From Epiperipatus broadwayi (taxonomy: Eukaryota > Onychophora > Udeonychophora > Euonychophora > Peripatidae), in the NCBI GenBank assembly GCA_028023455.1, contig JAQFVV010006453.1, positions 1,224,001 to 1,288,000 on the forward strand: a stretch of 64,000 bases of DNA. The letters are read 5' to 3'. Under the pieces are notes generated by a model. That model was not told the origin of the DNA. It saw nothing but the letters and a program-made list of their open reading frames with translations, and did no database searches. Position numbers and translations under genes: made by a program. Position 1 is the first letter of the stretch. Each line of letters begins with the position of its first letter. Positions 22,080 through 36,090 of the stretch are shown piece by piece.

Positions 22080-24950
22080 ACCAAAGAACAACAAGAGAAC
22101 ATTAAAGCTTGGTTAATGGGACAAAAGTTTCATGAAGACAAATCGGGAAGCTTGCATACAGTTTTTCATATGCCAAGTGCCCTCCATGTTGACAGTTTTG
22201 GAAGCATGTAAACTATCTGAAAGGCAGATTGTGGAAATTGTCTGTGGAAATTTACCATGGAAAATAAATGGTATATTAGAAAAGTGAAGAAATTGGGGAA
22301 AATATTAGGTCAGATAGAGATCAGTGGGCAATGGTGATGGTGGAAAACCAGGGAGTCAATAATGTTCAAGACAAGGACAATAAAAATTAAGGGAAAGCAG
22401 GAATAAAAATAAAGCTAGGCAAATCAAATGAGGCAGAACTATCACACAAAAAAGAAAACAATTTGGGAATTTAAATGCTCTCATGGGAAGGAGGCTTGCC
22501 CTAAAATTCTTATAATGATGAGTCAAGTGAAAGTTGAAAGATTAGTAGATTCAGGTAGCCATATATCAGTATTATCAGAAGAACTATATTCCCATATAGT
22601 GCATGATCAACCTAGCATACACTTCCAATAAAATCAGTCCAGATAAGGATGGCAAACAACAGAAAAGTGAAGTTAGAACCCAAACAAATATCAATAGACC
22701 TGCAGATTAATGGAAATCCATTCTTGCATGTATTTCTAATCATAACAGGTCTAATACATGATGCTCTGATAAGGTCAGACTTTTTACATATGTATAAAGT
22801 GCTATCAATGTCAGAAGGAGGCAGTTAAGTTCACAATTCTGCAATTATATGATTCAATAGGGGTATTACAAGTTAGGGAAGAGAAAATGAATGCCAACAT
22901 AGAAGAAAAAATCAAAGAGGTTAAAATGGTCACTGGAAATTGGAGGCACATACTCAATTAGAAGCTTGAGAGATATAATAATGTTTTTTTCAGATGTACC
23001 AGGCATGATCCAGGGATTTGAGCAGCACATTAAGCTAAACCAAGTTGAGTCTTTACAATCCTGTTTGGACCCTACTCCTCATCAGTACAATGATGAAGTT
23101 AGGAAGCAAATAAATCAGATGGAATGGGGTTATTTCAAAATGTTCATCCCCATACTGTAACCTGTTGGTTGTTGTGAGAAAAAAGATGATGGGACTATTG
23201 GGTTATGTCTCAATGCCAGGCAGCTAAATCAAATAACAGTTTCCAATTGTAATATTCCACCACTATGCATGAGTTGTTAGAAAAATTTAAAGGAAACAAT
23301 TCTTCTTAACATTTGATGTGACTGCCAGCTACTGGCAAATCAAATTACATCTGGAGAATCGGCAATACATGGCTTTTAGTAATGAGTTATTCATACCAAT
23401 TTAATAGAATGCCATTTGGCCTGATAAACAGTTGATCTGTGTTGCTGAGATGCCTTGATCAGGTGTTGTCAGATAAAATTAAGGATTTAATAATAATGTA
23501 CTATGTGTTGGTGGCATAACCTACCATCAAAGAGCATCTTCAAGATGTGGAAAATGTTCTTCAATGAATGTAAGAAGGGGATCAAAATAAATGTACAAAA
23601 ATATGTTAATGAGAAATGAAGTGATTTTTGGGCCATGTGGTAGGAGCTCAAGGGATAAGGCCACATCCAGATAAAATCTTAGCAACCAGGGATTTTGATG
23701 TAACCAGATCCAAAAAACATATTCAATCATTTTTGGGTCTGTGTAATTTTACAGTATATTTCATGAACAATTGGCACAATGTATGGAACCTTTACATAGC
23801 ATGGAAATGGGACCAGGAGCAAGATCAAGCATTTGAGGACATAAAAGCAAGATTTATGAAACAGGTCATGCTATTGTCCCCAAATTTCTCCAAACCATTC
23901 ATAGTACAGGCAGATAGTAGTGGGTACAGGTTGGGGGTAACACTATCCTAGGTCCAGGATGGTGAACAAATGGGGTCTTATATGTTATGTCATTTATTAA
24001 GCAATCCTGAACTAAATTACACAATTGTTTGGGTCTTCCAGAAGTATCAAAGGCAATCGTAGTTACCGATCACAAAAGTTTGGAATTTATCAACTACAGC
24101 TTTTTGATCAACAGCCAATTGGTCAACTGTAAATTATTCCTCCAAGAATATAATTACATGGTATGATACTGCAAAGGGTCTAAGAACATTGCTGCTGATA
24201 TTCTGTGCCACAACCCTGCTTGCTCCCAACCCTGCCATTTAGGTGGAGAAAATTAGTATTTTGCAAGTATAGGTCTGAGAATAAATGAGAAAGGTGAAAC
24301 AGGAAGTGCCCTGGAACTAACATAAAAATGAGCAGCTGAAATATAAGGAGGAATGATGGCAAATATAGCAGGAAATAAGGGAGCATGTTACTAGTTGTAC
24401 CAAGCTATATTGCAATATAAAATATGAGATAACCAAGATGAATGGTAGTCAATCTTGCCCTGCAAAATGAGAGGAATTTTATGACCTATGTCCATCAATT
24501 AAACAGTCATTATGGTAGCCTGAAAATTTAGCATTTGCTTCTGATAGGTTTTACTGACTGGGCATGCATACAAATATCCTGGCAGTATTGAACAAATGTG
24601 AAATTTGTAAAAAGGGCTAAACCCACAAGTAAGTGTTATGTGACCCCAATGATTTCAGTGATACCATCAAAACCTCAGAAGATGATGGCTATTGATTTTT
24701 ACATCCAGTTACCTGCTTCTCATGGTAGAGTATAATTTATTTTCCAAGTACATATCCACCCAATCTCTCAAGAAATCACAAAGAATACTGTGAAGGTATT
24801 AGAAATTAGGCATTTCTCAGATGTTAGCAAGCTGAAGATGTTTCTCTCTGACCATGGTATTCCATTTATATCTAGAGAGGGGTGTAGAGGGGTTTAAAAA
24901 CAGTGGATAAAGCATACATTTACATCTATCCAGAACCCTCAATTGAACCC
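22080..24950 (+). pseudogene. Decayed Ty3/gypsy gag-pro-RT-RH-IN relic
   Basis: Pieces of a pol polyprotein occur in order on the plus strand, separated by stops and frameshifts. Gag C-terminal capsid block about 22190-22280 (LSERQIVEIVCGNLPWKI). Protease 22530-22830 (LVDSGSHISVLSEELY). RT start about 23160 (KKDDGTIGLCLNARQLNQIT). RT connection and start of RNase H at 23628-23951 (GIRPHPDKI, IQSFLGLCNF, VQADSSGYRLGVTLS). RNase H end about 24055-24215 (VVTDHKSLEF, GSKNIAADIL). Integrase about 24480-24900 (zinc-finger CEICKKG, core MAIDFYIQLP, SDHGIPF). This is the Ty3/gypsy domain order with integrase last. The gag and protease resemble those of the 13612-21355 element, so it may be a remnant of the family that supplies it. 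No LTRs were recognised for it. Confidence 0.8.
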
Positions 24951-25528
24951 TTGTGAAAGGGTGATGTGCAAGTTATGGTGTTTATTTAATATATATCTTC
25001 ATATAAACAACCTTGGGTCAAACAAACCCTGTAAATCATAAATTATGGTGAATCGACTGGTTTTGCTCTAATGTAATGGCACTTCAGTCAGCACATTCCA
25101 AGATTAATCAAGATAACCTTACTAGGGATAGAAGAGCTACCCATAAAGCTGATAATATCTGGGCATATGAAACTCTCCATAAATGAACCAAAGGATATAC
25201 AAAAGACCAATAGTCTCTCACCATCAGTTCAAATTGGGGAACAGAGTGATTGATGGACAGGACACTGTACATGAATGATCTGGTTAAGTTTATAAGTCAG
25301 AAATTTTGCAAGAAAGTCCTTTCCCCATCATATGTTTCCAGAGAAATCATGTTTTTAATAGGCAGTGGGTGAGAGATCAGAGAATTGAAACTAGCATCAT
25401 AAAGGCAGGAGTAAATCAAAAAGTGTTTCCAAAAATGAATATTCATCATTAGATAAAAATAAAGATTTTCTTTTTTTCCTATAAGTTCCAGCCATCAAAA
25501 CACATGCAGCAAATTTGAAGACTTCCTG

Positions 25529-25543
25529 ATGGGGGGGGGGGGG
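25529..25543. repeat. Poly-G run
   Basis: A run of about 13 G, striking in this AT-rich background, directly before the tandem repeat at 25541. Confidence 0.9.
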
Positions 25544-25788
25544 TATTACAAGATCTAAATTTTTGAACCATCACAAAATAATGTGACATATATTTATATG
25601 CACACATACCTGCAGACATGGTAGGATATACATATATATTTAAAATAAAATAATCATATAGGGGGTATTGTAACAAGATCTAAATTTTTTAACCATCACA
25701 AAATAATGTGACATATATATTTATACGCACACATACCTGCAGACATGGTAGCATATACATATATATTTAAAATAAAATAATCATATAA
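25541..25788. repeat. Tandem duplication, two units of about 122-126 bp
   Basis: Unit 1 (25541-25662) and unit 2 (25663-25788) are about 95% alike, sharing agatctaaattttt-aaccatcac and acacatacctgcagacatgg. Confidence 0.92.
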
Positions 25789-26381
25789 TAACTAAACAGT
25801 CTGCCCACTATATGTTTAGGGGTGGGTGGGCTGTGCTCATTATTTTTTATGAAGTATGCATATATATAATATTAAGTGGTCAAATGTAAAAAAAAAACAT
25901 TAAGCAGATATGTATAAATTGTTTTTATGGATAGTTAGTTTTTTATTATTTAAAAGAAAATTGGGAAAGAAAATATTTTTGCTGTAAAGGAAACAGATGG
26001 TTATCAATATAATTTTAATTTGCGTTATTTGTTTTGTAAGATTATTTTAAAATTTCCGGATGAACTGCTTTTAGATAAAATCTGTTAAAAGATTTGTCTT
26101 TTGTAAAATATTGAGAAATCAACAAAGTAAGCCAGATCTGGAAAAACAGTAGCATATTTGACTGATTAATCCAGACAAGATATCATATTAAAGAAGTCAG
26201 ACTAAGTTTTGATTAACAAATGATGGTAGATATTGCATGAGATTAATATAATAGAACATTCTAGGTTGTTTTACAGTAATATAAATACAAAAAATTGAGG
26301 AAGCCATGATTAATATTTTTGTGGAGTTTTAGAAAGTACCAGATTGTATGAGAGAAAAAAATTCATTAGATATATATAAGA
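25789..26381. other. AT-rich interval, nothing recognised
   Basis: No supported feature. Confidence 0.4.
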
Positions 26382-26992
26382 GTGAAGCATTGGAGGCCCA
26401 GATTGAGGATGGTGAATAAAACCGTTGTTGGTGGGAAATCTATATTTCCTCGTAGTGTTAAAATTATTACCAAAAAACCTAACTGGAATATGCCACTAAA
26501 AAATGAAGATATGCATGCCAACATGATGATTAGGATTTTGTCTCAGTGTCAGTTGTGTAGATTATATGATGAGACAATTCTCCATATTTTCTATATCTGT
26601 CCTGCTCTTAAGTCGATTAGGGACTTTATTGTTGCGAATGTCTCTCTGGATCTTAGAGATGCTCCTTCTGTTTCTAACACTCTTAAGAAGGGATCGTTTG
26701 CAGCAATAAGATTATCTATCTTTATAACATTTTCTTTATGGTTGACACATTGCAGGCTCATCTTTGGTAATTCTCAGGACTTGGCTCTAAGTGTCTTTAT
26801 TAAGCTTCTTGATCAAGTCAAGCAGCGAGACTCTCTGCTTTCGCCTGATACTTGGGTGAAAGTTTTAATTTCCTCTTAATCTTATTAAGATACCCTTTTC
26901 TCTACATTGACTTTTTCAAGTTTCATTCTGACTGCTATGTAAATTTTTATAAAGTTTAACTGTATGTTTAATAAATATATTTTAAAACAAAC
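26382..26992 (+). pseudogene. Tx1/L1-group LINE 3' fragment (C-terminal zinc finger)
   Basis: A 165-codon open frame (26382-26879) is the C-terminus of an ORF2 related to that at 3385-4152. Both have CX2CX8HX4C (here C56, C59, H68, C73: CQLC...H...C) followed by a similar block (LKKGSFAAIRLSIF here, FKRGIFAEIRICTF there). The insertion is 5'-truncated. The 3' UTR ends with an AATAAA at about 26970 and an A-rich tail. The protein divergence shows that it is a different subfamily from the 3-8 kb element. Confidence 0.75.
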
Positions 26993-27056
26993 ATGATGAT
27001 TTGGGAGTAAGGTCATAAATGTGTTTTTCCCCCACCACCCATGTTAGAAAATATAC

Positions 27057-27393
27057 TACTAATCCTGTTATCTACAAAAACTGAAATCTGCATTTAATCA
27101 CATCTTCCTGCAAATTAGAAAAAAATTGTCAACTGATTCTTCAAAAGCTGAAAATAAAGACATTATTTGAACAATTCATATGGACATATTTCATATAGTA
27201 AGCTTACATTTTACATATATATGAATGATATGAGTTTCCAGAGTCTAAGGTAATATTTATGTTTTCTTTTGATTTAAATATAATATAAAGTATAATCCAT
27301 ATATGGGTTTATGTTTTTTTTCTATGTTAATCTGTAAAACCACATTTCAAATTGGAATTATTATTTTTAAATAATAGCTTTTGGCCATTAAAA

Positions 27394-27449
<56 letters not shown>

Positions 27450-27912
27450 TCATTAGAGTAATGAGTATTTTTTATCTCATTGAGTTTTTCCTAGTTAATA
27501 ATATATATGAGCAGTTCAATTCAAATAGATACTCCATTATTAACATATCTCCATCGATATAGGTACCACCTACCTTGTGATTGAGCTAGTTATGGTCAGG
27601 TCCTTTTTGTTATTATATTAATGTAAAATTCCCCATCTTAACCCTTCAGGATAATTCTTACTTAGATAGTAGGATTGACACTGTGAATTGGTTATATCCG
27701 ATGACCATAAATATGCTGCTAGGGTAAATATTAATTTGGAATAATGAAAAATTATTATTGGATAAATATATCTTTTTATGATGGATAAAGTTTTTAAACA
27801 ACTCATCTGCAGGTCAATGGCAACTATACAGCCATCCCTGATAAAGAATATGAAATAGAACATATATTAAGTTAGCATAAAACTAAACAAATATAATTCA
27901 GATATAACCGGC
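27057..27912 (+). repeat. Dispersed repeat R1, uninterrupted copy
   Basis: Contains in one piece the two segments that flank the LTR element at 12895-13611 and 21403-21572. It carries a (TA)n at 27396-27446 absent from the other copy. No protein recognised. It acts as a paralogous empty site for the LTR insertion. Confidence 0.8.
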
Positions 27913-27931
27913 ATCATTACAATATATATTT

Positions 27932-28216
27932 ATAAGTAGAGGAATTTGAACTTAGCATTTTTCAGTCTATATTAATTCTCCACTCCATCTCAGGCAACTA
28001 ATACATATGAGCATATACATGCAAAAAAGATAAATGATCTTCACTGTTTGTATATATGCATGGGAGATTATTATCTAGTCCAATTGATGAGTGCTGGTTT
28101 TTCATATGTATATTGGAGATCATTTATCTTTTTTCACCTGTATGTGGTCATGTGCATTGGTTGCTTGAGGTGGTGTGGAGGATGAACATAGACTGAAAAA
28201 TCCTTCTACTTACTAT
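27932..28216. mobile_element. Palindromic SINE-like element (family F), copy 1
   Basis: Left half (27932-28040) and right half (28108-28216) are inverted copies with about 80% identity; the shared arm ends resemble a B box (aatttgaactta). The centre contains ccaattgatgagtgctgg. Other family members are at 51071-51775 and 54142-54230. Confidence 0.7.
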
Positions 28217-28221
28217 ATATA

Positions 28222-30044
28222 TATTATAACAGTCGGATGATTGAATCTTACCATATCTGCCATACAGGGCGCCACCAGGCCATTTGAACCTGGAAAATTT
28301 ATAGAGTAGGCAAATACACGCTGTTAAGATCTAACTTTTACATATGTATTTTATTCTGCCTGGCAGCCCTTGCCACTAGCTCAGAGAGACACAGAGATTT
28401 ATAAAATATAAATTCTTAAAATATTTTTCAATATAAAAAAAAAATAAACCACTACCAGTAATAACACTCACAAACATTTATTAAACATATATAAAATTTA
28501 GCATTATTATTTTAGTATGTTTACTTTAATTATTTTTTTTTATAAACACTAGAACTTTACTTTGGATTTTAATTCACAATTTAACTGTTTTTATTTTATT
28601 TAATTTCGCACAGATGAATTTAATATTTATTAGAGTGTCGAGTATGAATAGACTACATAGATTGCATTTGAAAAGAAAATATTCTATCCCTGATTTAACC
28701 TTAGGCCAAAAGTTCACAGTCAAACCAACGCCAATCTATCTGATATATTGATGTATTCAATGCAGCATGAATATGACAGCACAAATACCATACTGTCAGG
28801 AATGTACATCTGAACAGCATGGTTATAGAAGACATTGACTCTCATCCAGATAGGAATACTACATCTGTCTGACGAGAAGAGCAATAAAAAATCTCCATAG
28901 GAAGGAACTGCATTTTCCATCTTACTATCCCATTGCATAGGCAAAAAGGGGGTGTGTGGCATAATATGTGATCCTGCACATAACAGACCTCATACTACAT
29001 TTACTAATTACACCAATATAGTCAATCCATTGACCCAATTTAACTATGAAACAAAAATCTAAGATTTACCCTCCCTTAAACTAACATAACTTTACAAATC
29101 TATGCAGCCATTCATGCCCGACTTAAACTTAGCACTTTATTAAATTAGTTTAACAAAAAAAAAAAAATCATAAAACTTAAAAGAGCAAAAAAAATTAAAT
29201 GGAAATGATTAAAAAAAATACATCAAATAACATTATTAATATTAATTTACTTTGGTCAGATAGGATTCTATTTGTATTATTTACTGAAAGGTTTAGAATT
29301 TAGAGTTATTGTTTTGAAAATGTTCATAAAGTTCTTACGGTTTTTAAAAAGTTCATCTTTATCCATTGCTTGACATTTGGGATCCAGCGTTAATTCCCCT
29401 GATGTCCTGTGGTCCGCAATATAGAAAATGATTGGTCATTTCTCTTTCTTTTTTTTTTCAAGCAAAACTGAAGGGATTGAAGAGTGTGTCTTTCCAATCT
29501 TTTCTTCTTCAACTCTAGCACACTTCTGCTTTCACATCTCTATCTTCTCTAATTAATTTTTTTATTTCTAAACTTTTCCTTTTTATTGTACACTTTTGGA
29601 TCCAGTGGACATTACGTCATGATGATGATGATCTTTTCATTGAGGTTCGTTTCCTGAGGGATTCCTTTTATTGGCTATTAGTATCTATTGTTTTTTCTCT
29701 CCTATCTGACCTTTGCTTATACATTTTGCAATGCCCAAGGGCTAGCTTACTTTTAATTAATTAAAAATCATTTCCATTTTACAATAGCATTAATTAATTT
29801 ATTGTACATTGTTTTTATCTTTAAATCTTTCAAGTCTCTTTCTTAATATTTAGTATTAAAACTTTTTTTTTAAATAAAGTTTTCTTTTAATAATTTTCAT
29901 CTGTGCAATTTTATATATTAGAGTTTAAATGATTTTTAAATTTCAATTTTTAATTCTTAAAAAAGAAGTTTTTATTTGCGAACTTTTATTTTTCATGTCT
30001 AATTTTAAAAAAAATAATGTAACGGCATGTGTGCCCATTACAAT
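28222..30044. repeat. Dispersed repeat R2, possible solo LTR
   Basis: The segment 28224-28785 matches 63466-64000 in direct orientation (shared gcatttgaaaagaaaatatt and taaccttaggccaaaa). The right edge is TGTAACGGC...CCCATTACA at 30020-30044, and both edges abut (TA)n. On the minus strand it would start TGTAATGGGC. This is compatible with a solo LTR of about 1.8 kb, but the other copy is cut by the window end and the left edge does not end in CA. Confidence 0.45.
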
Positions 30045-33000
30045 ATATATATATAATCTAACCTTGCTCTCGTGCATCTTCACTTCTGAATAATATATGA
30101 TATAAAATAAAATGGGTTCTATCTCAGTTAATAATTAATAACTAAAATTTTCAGCATTAAAATTAAAATATTTCACTAGCTCAAATTTAAAATACGAATA
30201 AGGTACAGTTTATAAAAATAAATGAAATAAATATTTAATATTTTCATGAGACTTAAAGTGAAAATACAGGTGACAAGATAGATTACATTGAGCCAATATC
30301 CCACAGGATACTACCTTAATGGCATAAGAACCCTATCCCCCCTTATTACTATTTCAAATAACAAACTGATAGTATTCTTACGACTTTAATAATTTCTACT
30401 CACTAAGATTAAACCAATAATTAAATCTTAATCTTCTATTTAATAATAATCTAGTTCAATAAAATAATCTCAGGTTCATAAAGTTTATTCTAAGTTAATA
30501 AAATACGGTAGTAAAATATGAGAAGGGATTTTATGTCATAATCTACTACACTGAAACTAATAATAATAAATAACAGTAATAATAATAATATTCTTCATTG
30601 TTTAACTAATTCTGTATGACTTTTCTTTTTACTATAATTTTATTATCATAATAAAATAATGAAATAATATAATATGATCTTATATCTTCATGTAATGATA
30701 TAATAAATACGTGGTAGCATTTTAATAATCTGACAAAAAAAATATGTGTGGCAACTGATAGCATATAATTTAATATAATATTGTGATAACTGATTTATGA
30801 TCAATATTATGGTTATTTAATTATAATGAATACCAATAAAATATTTAAAATTCTTAAAATAATTCTCTATTTATCTTTTGTGCAAAATTATATATTTGTT
30901 TTGATTATTATGCATATATCGTGTTTTCATGCAGCGATGTGGAGAAATAAATAACTCAGACACAAAACCTTTGAAATAACAAAATTTAACAAAGTTTATT
31001 ACTAACAACAAATAAATAAACAATTTATTTATACTATTTACAGTGGATATCCTTAACTTTTTACTTTACAGTTTGATCTACCAGGTTATAAAAAAAATAA
31101 TTTATATTTCAATTATATCTTTATTTAAATTTAGGACAAAGTTTAAAAAAATGTTACTATTTGGTTTCTCATTATGGTTAACTTATTACAAATATCTTTA
31201 TCTACTTTATTAGCAACAGCATTTTATCCTTGATATTATTAAACTATCTTATTTTAAAAAATTCATACTTAGAAAATCATTCTATAGAAAACAAAATTTT
31301 ATAATGAGTATGGATTTCTCAAAATATAAAAAAAATTTTTCATCTTGCAAAGTCAAAGATGTTACACAAAATATTATCCAAAATTCAGTACTAGATTTTA
31401 GTATTTATCACACAATGTTTACTAATCATAATATATTCTTCTTTGGTATGATATAAGTGTAATCACCAATATATTTCTGTTAATCAAAAAACAAAAAATA
31501 TACTATGCATATTGTTTGCATAATTTACTTTGTATATTGTATTTTAAAATATGCAATACTTATTTTTCTCTTTAAAAAAATAATACTAAAGCATTTAAAA
31601 TTATTATCACTTTAAAGAAAATATCTTTGTTTAGATACTTTTTCATTTCCGAAACAAAATTCAAAATATATTCTATGATTCTTTCTTTCCTTAGGATACT
31701 TTGGATCTTCAATTTTAAGTTATAACGTCCTATTCCTTCTAAGCAAATAAACCAATCTTATACAAAACGATAGCATAACCTAAGTTCTAAATTATTTATC
31801 ATTTCTCTTAAACATATCTTACTAAATGATGCAGTTACATGAAATAAAGATAGCGAAAACAGATGCATAGGGTTAAGGAAGAAAGCTAGAGTATTACTCC
31901 TAACATATCTCACAATCATGGCACAGTGCGAAGAGGTATGACATTTATCTGCCTAATATCCTCTAGTACAGGGATGATGTTAAAGCTATTTCTTCAGCTT
32001 TATTAGAACATCAAATATTTAAAGAAATATAAACACTGTCCAAATAAAATGTGTATCAGTCATAGGGCTTTGTTAACTATGCTGATATTCACATAAAGAC
32101 TAAATATTATTTCCACTCCTTATAACATTCTATTTCTTAAAACATCATCTTGTTTTCCTGTTCACTAAGTACTTCCAAGCCACTATCTCAACATTATTTC
32201 TCAAGATTTTCCACATCTTACATTGATAAATAACTATCTGCATTTACAAAACAATAAATAAAATTCATTAACAGTTAAACAATCTTACGATTCCATAAGA
32301 AAAGTTGCTTACTTCATTGCTCTGTATGTTTAATCATATACAATCTACTTAGACAATATTTGAATATCCTAACATGAAAATTTTAAAAGAATCACATAAT
32401 TATTTGTTATGTTGGATTATATCACTAATAAAAAAAAATAAAAAATCATTGTATGCATATTTTCAAATCAATCCTATCTCATAATGTTTTTTAAAATGTT
32501 GTATGAAAATGCGTTTACATTTATAATAATAAAAAAAACTTTTACACTTCATCCTTACAATTCATAGATGATCTAAAGAAAACAAAAAAATATATACATT
32601 ATAAATTATCAATAGTTATTATTATTACCAATAACCTTTATCTAGTCATCGTGTTCAGTAGGCTTCCTTTATCCACTTGAGCATTGCAGATATAAAAGAA
32701 ATTCACACCCATACACTTTATATTAAACTATTTTTAGCTAAATTATTAGATTGTTATATTATAAAATTTTAATATTAATAAATTAATGTTTTTATGTTTT
32801 TCCTAATCTTATATAAAAATTTAGATTTAAACTAGGTTAACAAAATAAAAGGAATCAAAACTATAATTACACATTTTCTTGACGATAGTTCCTGATAAGT
32901 CCAAAATGTTTATTATTTTCTCTAGAGTTTTTAAAAATGATCTCCTCCAAGCGCGTTAAAGTTTAAAATAAAATAATTATTAATCCATTTAATAAAATTT

Positions 33001-35000
33001 ATAGAAAATAATCCTTGGTTTTAGTATTTAAGACGATAATTATTAAATCATAATATTAATTAATCCCATGAAGCTTCTTAATCTTCTCTACCAATATTCT
33101 CTGTGTATCCGATGCATCAATCCATCTAATTTAACTTTAAAAATATTCGATAAACTTTTAAGTACTATTTGTATTTCCATGGATCCATCTTTTATTCAAC
33201 TATATGTTCACTTTTTTATATAAGTTTCCTTCTTAATACATTTAAACTTTTGTTTGGTATTTTTATAAATCTCTTTTAAAATAAAAAAAACTTCAAGTAC
33301 TTTTAAACAAATCTTTTCTAAATACATTTTAAATAATTCTAAGACCGGATATTTTAATATCAAAAACGCTTCTGTAACATATTCTCCTGGGTTCTTTCTT
33401 TAATTCTAGAAAATATTTTTAAAAATGTTACCTTCAGAAAGGATATAACATTTTACTCCTTTGAATATCATATTATATAAAATAATTCATGAAATATAAT
33501 TGTCTTATTACTATTTAAAAATAAATCTTGGATAAACTTATAAATAATATGTTTCAATACATTTTTTAGACTCCGTATAATGTCCGAGCTGTCGTTTTTA
33601 TGTACCAAAACAGTTCTCTGGTGAAATATTAATAAAGCTGTATCAATAAATATTTCAAACATTTTTACAGTATTACAATTTATATCCATTTTATTTCATA
33701 GTATATCCATCTCTATTGCGAAGTTTAGGTTAAATTTTTAGATAAAATACGACAGGCAAGTACTTTAAAAATTAGAAAATCATTTCCACGAAGTTTCTAG
33801 ATATATAATTTTTTTAAAACTTTCCTTTTACAAAATACTTCTTTAAAATTATCAATTAGTTTTTGCAAAATAAACGATAAGAAAGTACCAAAAAAATTGA
33901 CTAAATAAAATTTTTTAAATATACTATCTTTTTGACAGTTATAATTTACCTTTCTCTGGTTTCAATACATTATTAATCTCCCCCAATAACTTAGTTATGA
34001 TGATATTTATAGTCTGTAAGAATACCTATCCCTATTGGTTAATTCTTACTTTAGCTTGAGAACAAATTTACATATTTTTAGTTTATAGTAGAATTAAATT
34101 TCAAAATTAGAAATCGTGACGTAATGAACTTAAAACATTATTTAAAATATTACTTTTAAATAAATTATTATTTTATTAAAACTATTTAAACATTTAAAAT
34201 AACTTTTAAAATAACTTTTAATAACTTATTCCATTTCTTAATATTCAATTTATCTATTTTTATTTAAATAAAATATTTAATTTTTATATTATGAATGTAT
34301 TCGTCTTTATTACATCATTTAAGGATTTGGAAATAACTACGTAATATTTTAATATTCACTTCTATGATAAATAATCATTATATCCAAGTCTATAATACAC
34401 AAACTTTGTTATTAAATTCTAACAAGCATGTGTGTGAAAGTATACATTAAAAGTCACATGATTAATAACTTTGACAGACAATTTTTAATCTATTTCTCTA
34501 CCTACATTTATAAAATTGATACACTTATTATATTATATAAAATAATTATAAAAAATTTGGAAGAACAATTTAGAAAATATAGAATTAAATATAATTCTCA
34601 CCATCATAAAGTTTATTTTTAAAATATATTATATTAATTTTGACTATTAAATATGATTATAAATTTAAACACTGTATTTATTAACTTATCAGTTTTAAAC
34701 TATTAAAATCGAATTTATTAAATATACTTTTAATTTTTATAGCTGTGTTATTTAATATGGCCAGCTTTTACAACCATATGAAACAATATTTTAAACTTTA
34801 CTTAACTACTTTTTAAATAATTTGCCATAATTTTATATACTACATATTTGCTTTAGCTTTAAATTGTACTTTAAAAATATAATCGACAAACTATAATTAA
34901 TGTATTAAAAGAACATATTCTAAAATTTAAAATTTTTAGTAATTGACTGTTATGAACTATTACTGACCTATAGAAAGGGGCACAGTATATATATATATAT
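30045..35000. other. Long AT-rich interval without recognised features
   Basis: Nearly 5 kb with very low GC, many homopolymers, and only short meaningless open frames on either strand. I see no retroelement motif, tRNA-like box or terminal repeat. Confidence 0.45.
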
Positions 35001-35077
35001 AATTCAATAAAAAATTATTTAATCAGACAACTTTTATAATAATATATTTAATTTCACCAACCCGGATTTTGCCCCTA

Positions 35078-35116
35078 TACTGGAGCCTTATCAAGATGTA
35101 AATACATTTAGTTACA
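35078..35116 (-). other. Hammerhead-like or Penelope 3'-like motif
   Basis: Minus strand reads CTTGATAAGGCTCC, a short loop, GGGGCAAAATCC, GGGTTGG: two boxes around a GGCTCC/GGGGC stem. It is the same general box-stem-box arrangement as at 12100 and 45232, but both boxes are mutated. Confidence 0.25.
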
Positions 35117-36090
35117 TTACAATTCTTTTTTTCTACAGAAACTTCACCTACAGGCTTCATTTTATATTACAATATCAAAGATAAAACAAATCTATTTCCT
35201 ATTCATTACATACATAAACTATTATACATAATATTTACAGACAAATGTTATCTAAATCATAATCATATATTTACATTATACAATCATGCATTTATACCTT
35301 AATATCATTCATAAATTTCCCAATCTTTCTTTCCTTACATACCTATATATGTGTGTGTGTCAAATTATATTCTTAATGCATCTCTCACCTTAGCTCAATC
35401 CTATCACAAACATCCATCAAACATCTAACCTTATGTTCTCTAAATGAGTTGCATTTAAATCCAATATGATTATGGACAGATGGGAATGATGTAACTAAGT
35501 TTAAGTTCAAACTGTAAGTTTAACCTTTATATATTGTAATGCTATTGAGTATTCATTAAAATTGTGTTTACAATTATTAAAAATAAAAAATTCTCATAAA
35601 TAACACGAAAGATTAAAATTGATAATGAATTATAAAATCAATAAGTTGTCCATAAATAATTGAATTATAAACAAAGAAAAACATTTCATTTGAAATAAAT
35701 AAATTTATAAAAATCTAAAAAGATTTTTATTATTGTTAGTTTAAACAAAATGCAGTTTGCTAAGAGAAAGTTTCAAGATTGATTGAAAGGGGGAGAAAAA
35801 TTAACTTAGAAAATTTTAAAAGTTAAAAGTATAACAGTTTAAACTATAAATCTGTTATTCAAAATTAAAGGCACTCTCTTTTTATTTGATTTAAAGAAAA
35901 AAAAGTAATCTTAAAAAACTAAATAATGAGTTGATCTTAAAAATAAAGAAATATTGCAAAATGTGTGCTTGTTGATAAAATAAATATGTGTGTGTTAAAT
36001 ATTAAAAAATAAATGAAAATTATAAGAAATTCCCTCTAGGATTGTATATATTAAAAGCTACATAAAAGAATGGAATTTAGCAATGGCTAC
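35117..36090. other. AT-rich interval, nothing recognised
   Basis: No supported feature beyond a (TG)n of about 6 units at 35350. Confidence 0.4.

Noticed and set aside
28720-28962. Minus-strand 80-codon frame inside repeat R2
   Set aside because: The second R2 copy is too diverged over the overlapping part to support coding, and no motif is visible.
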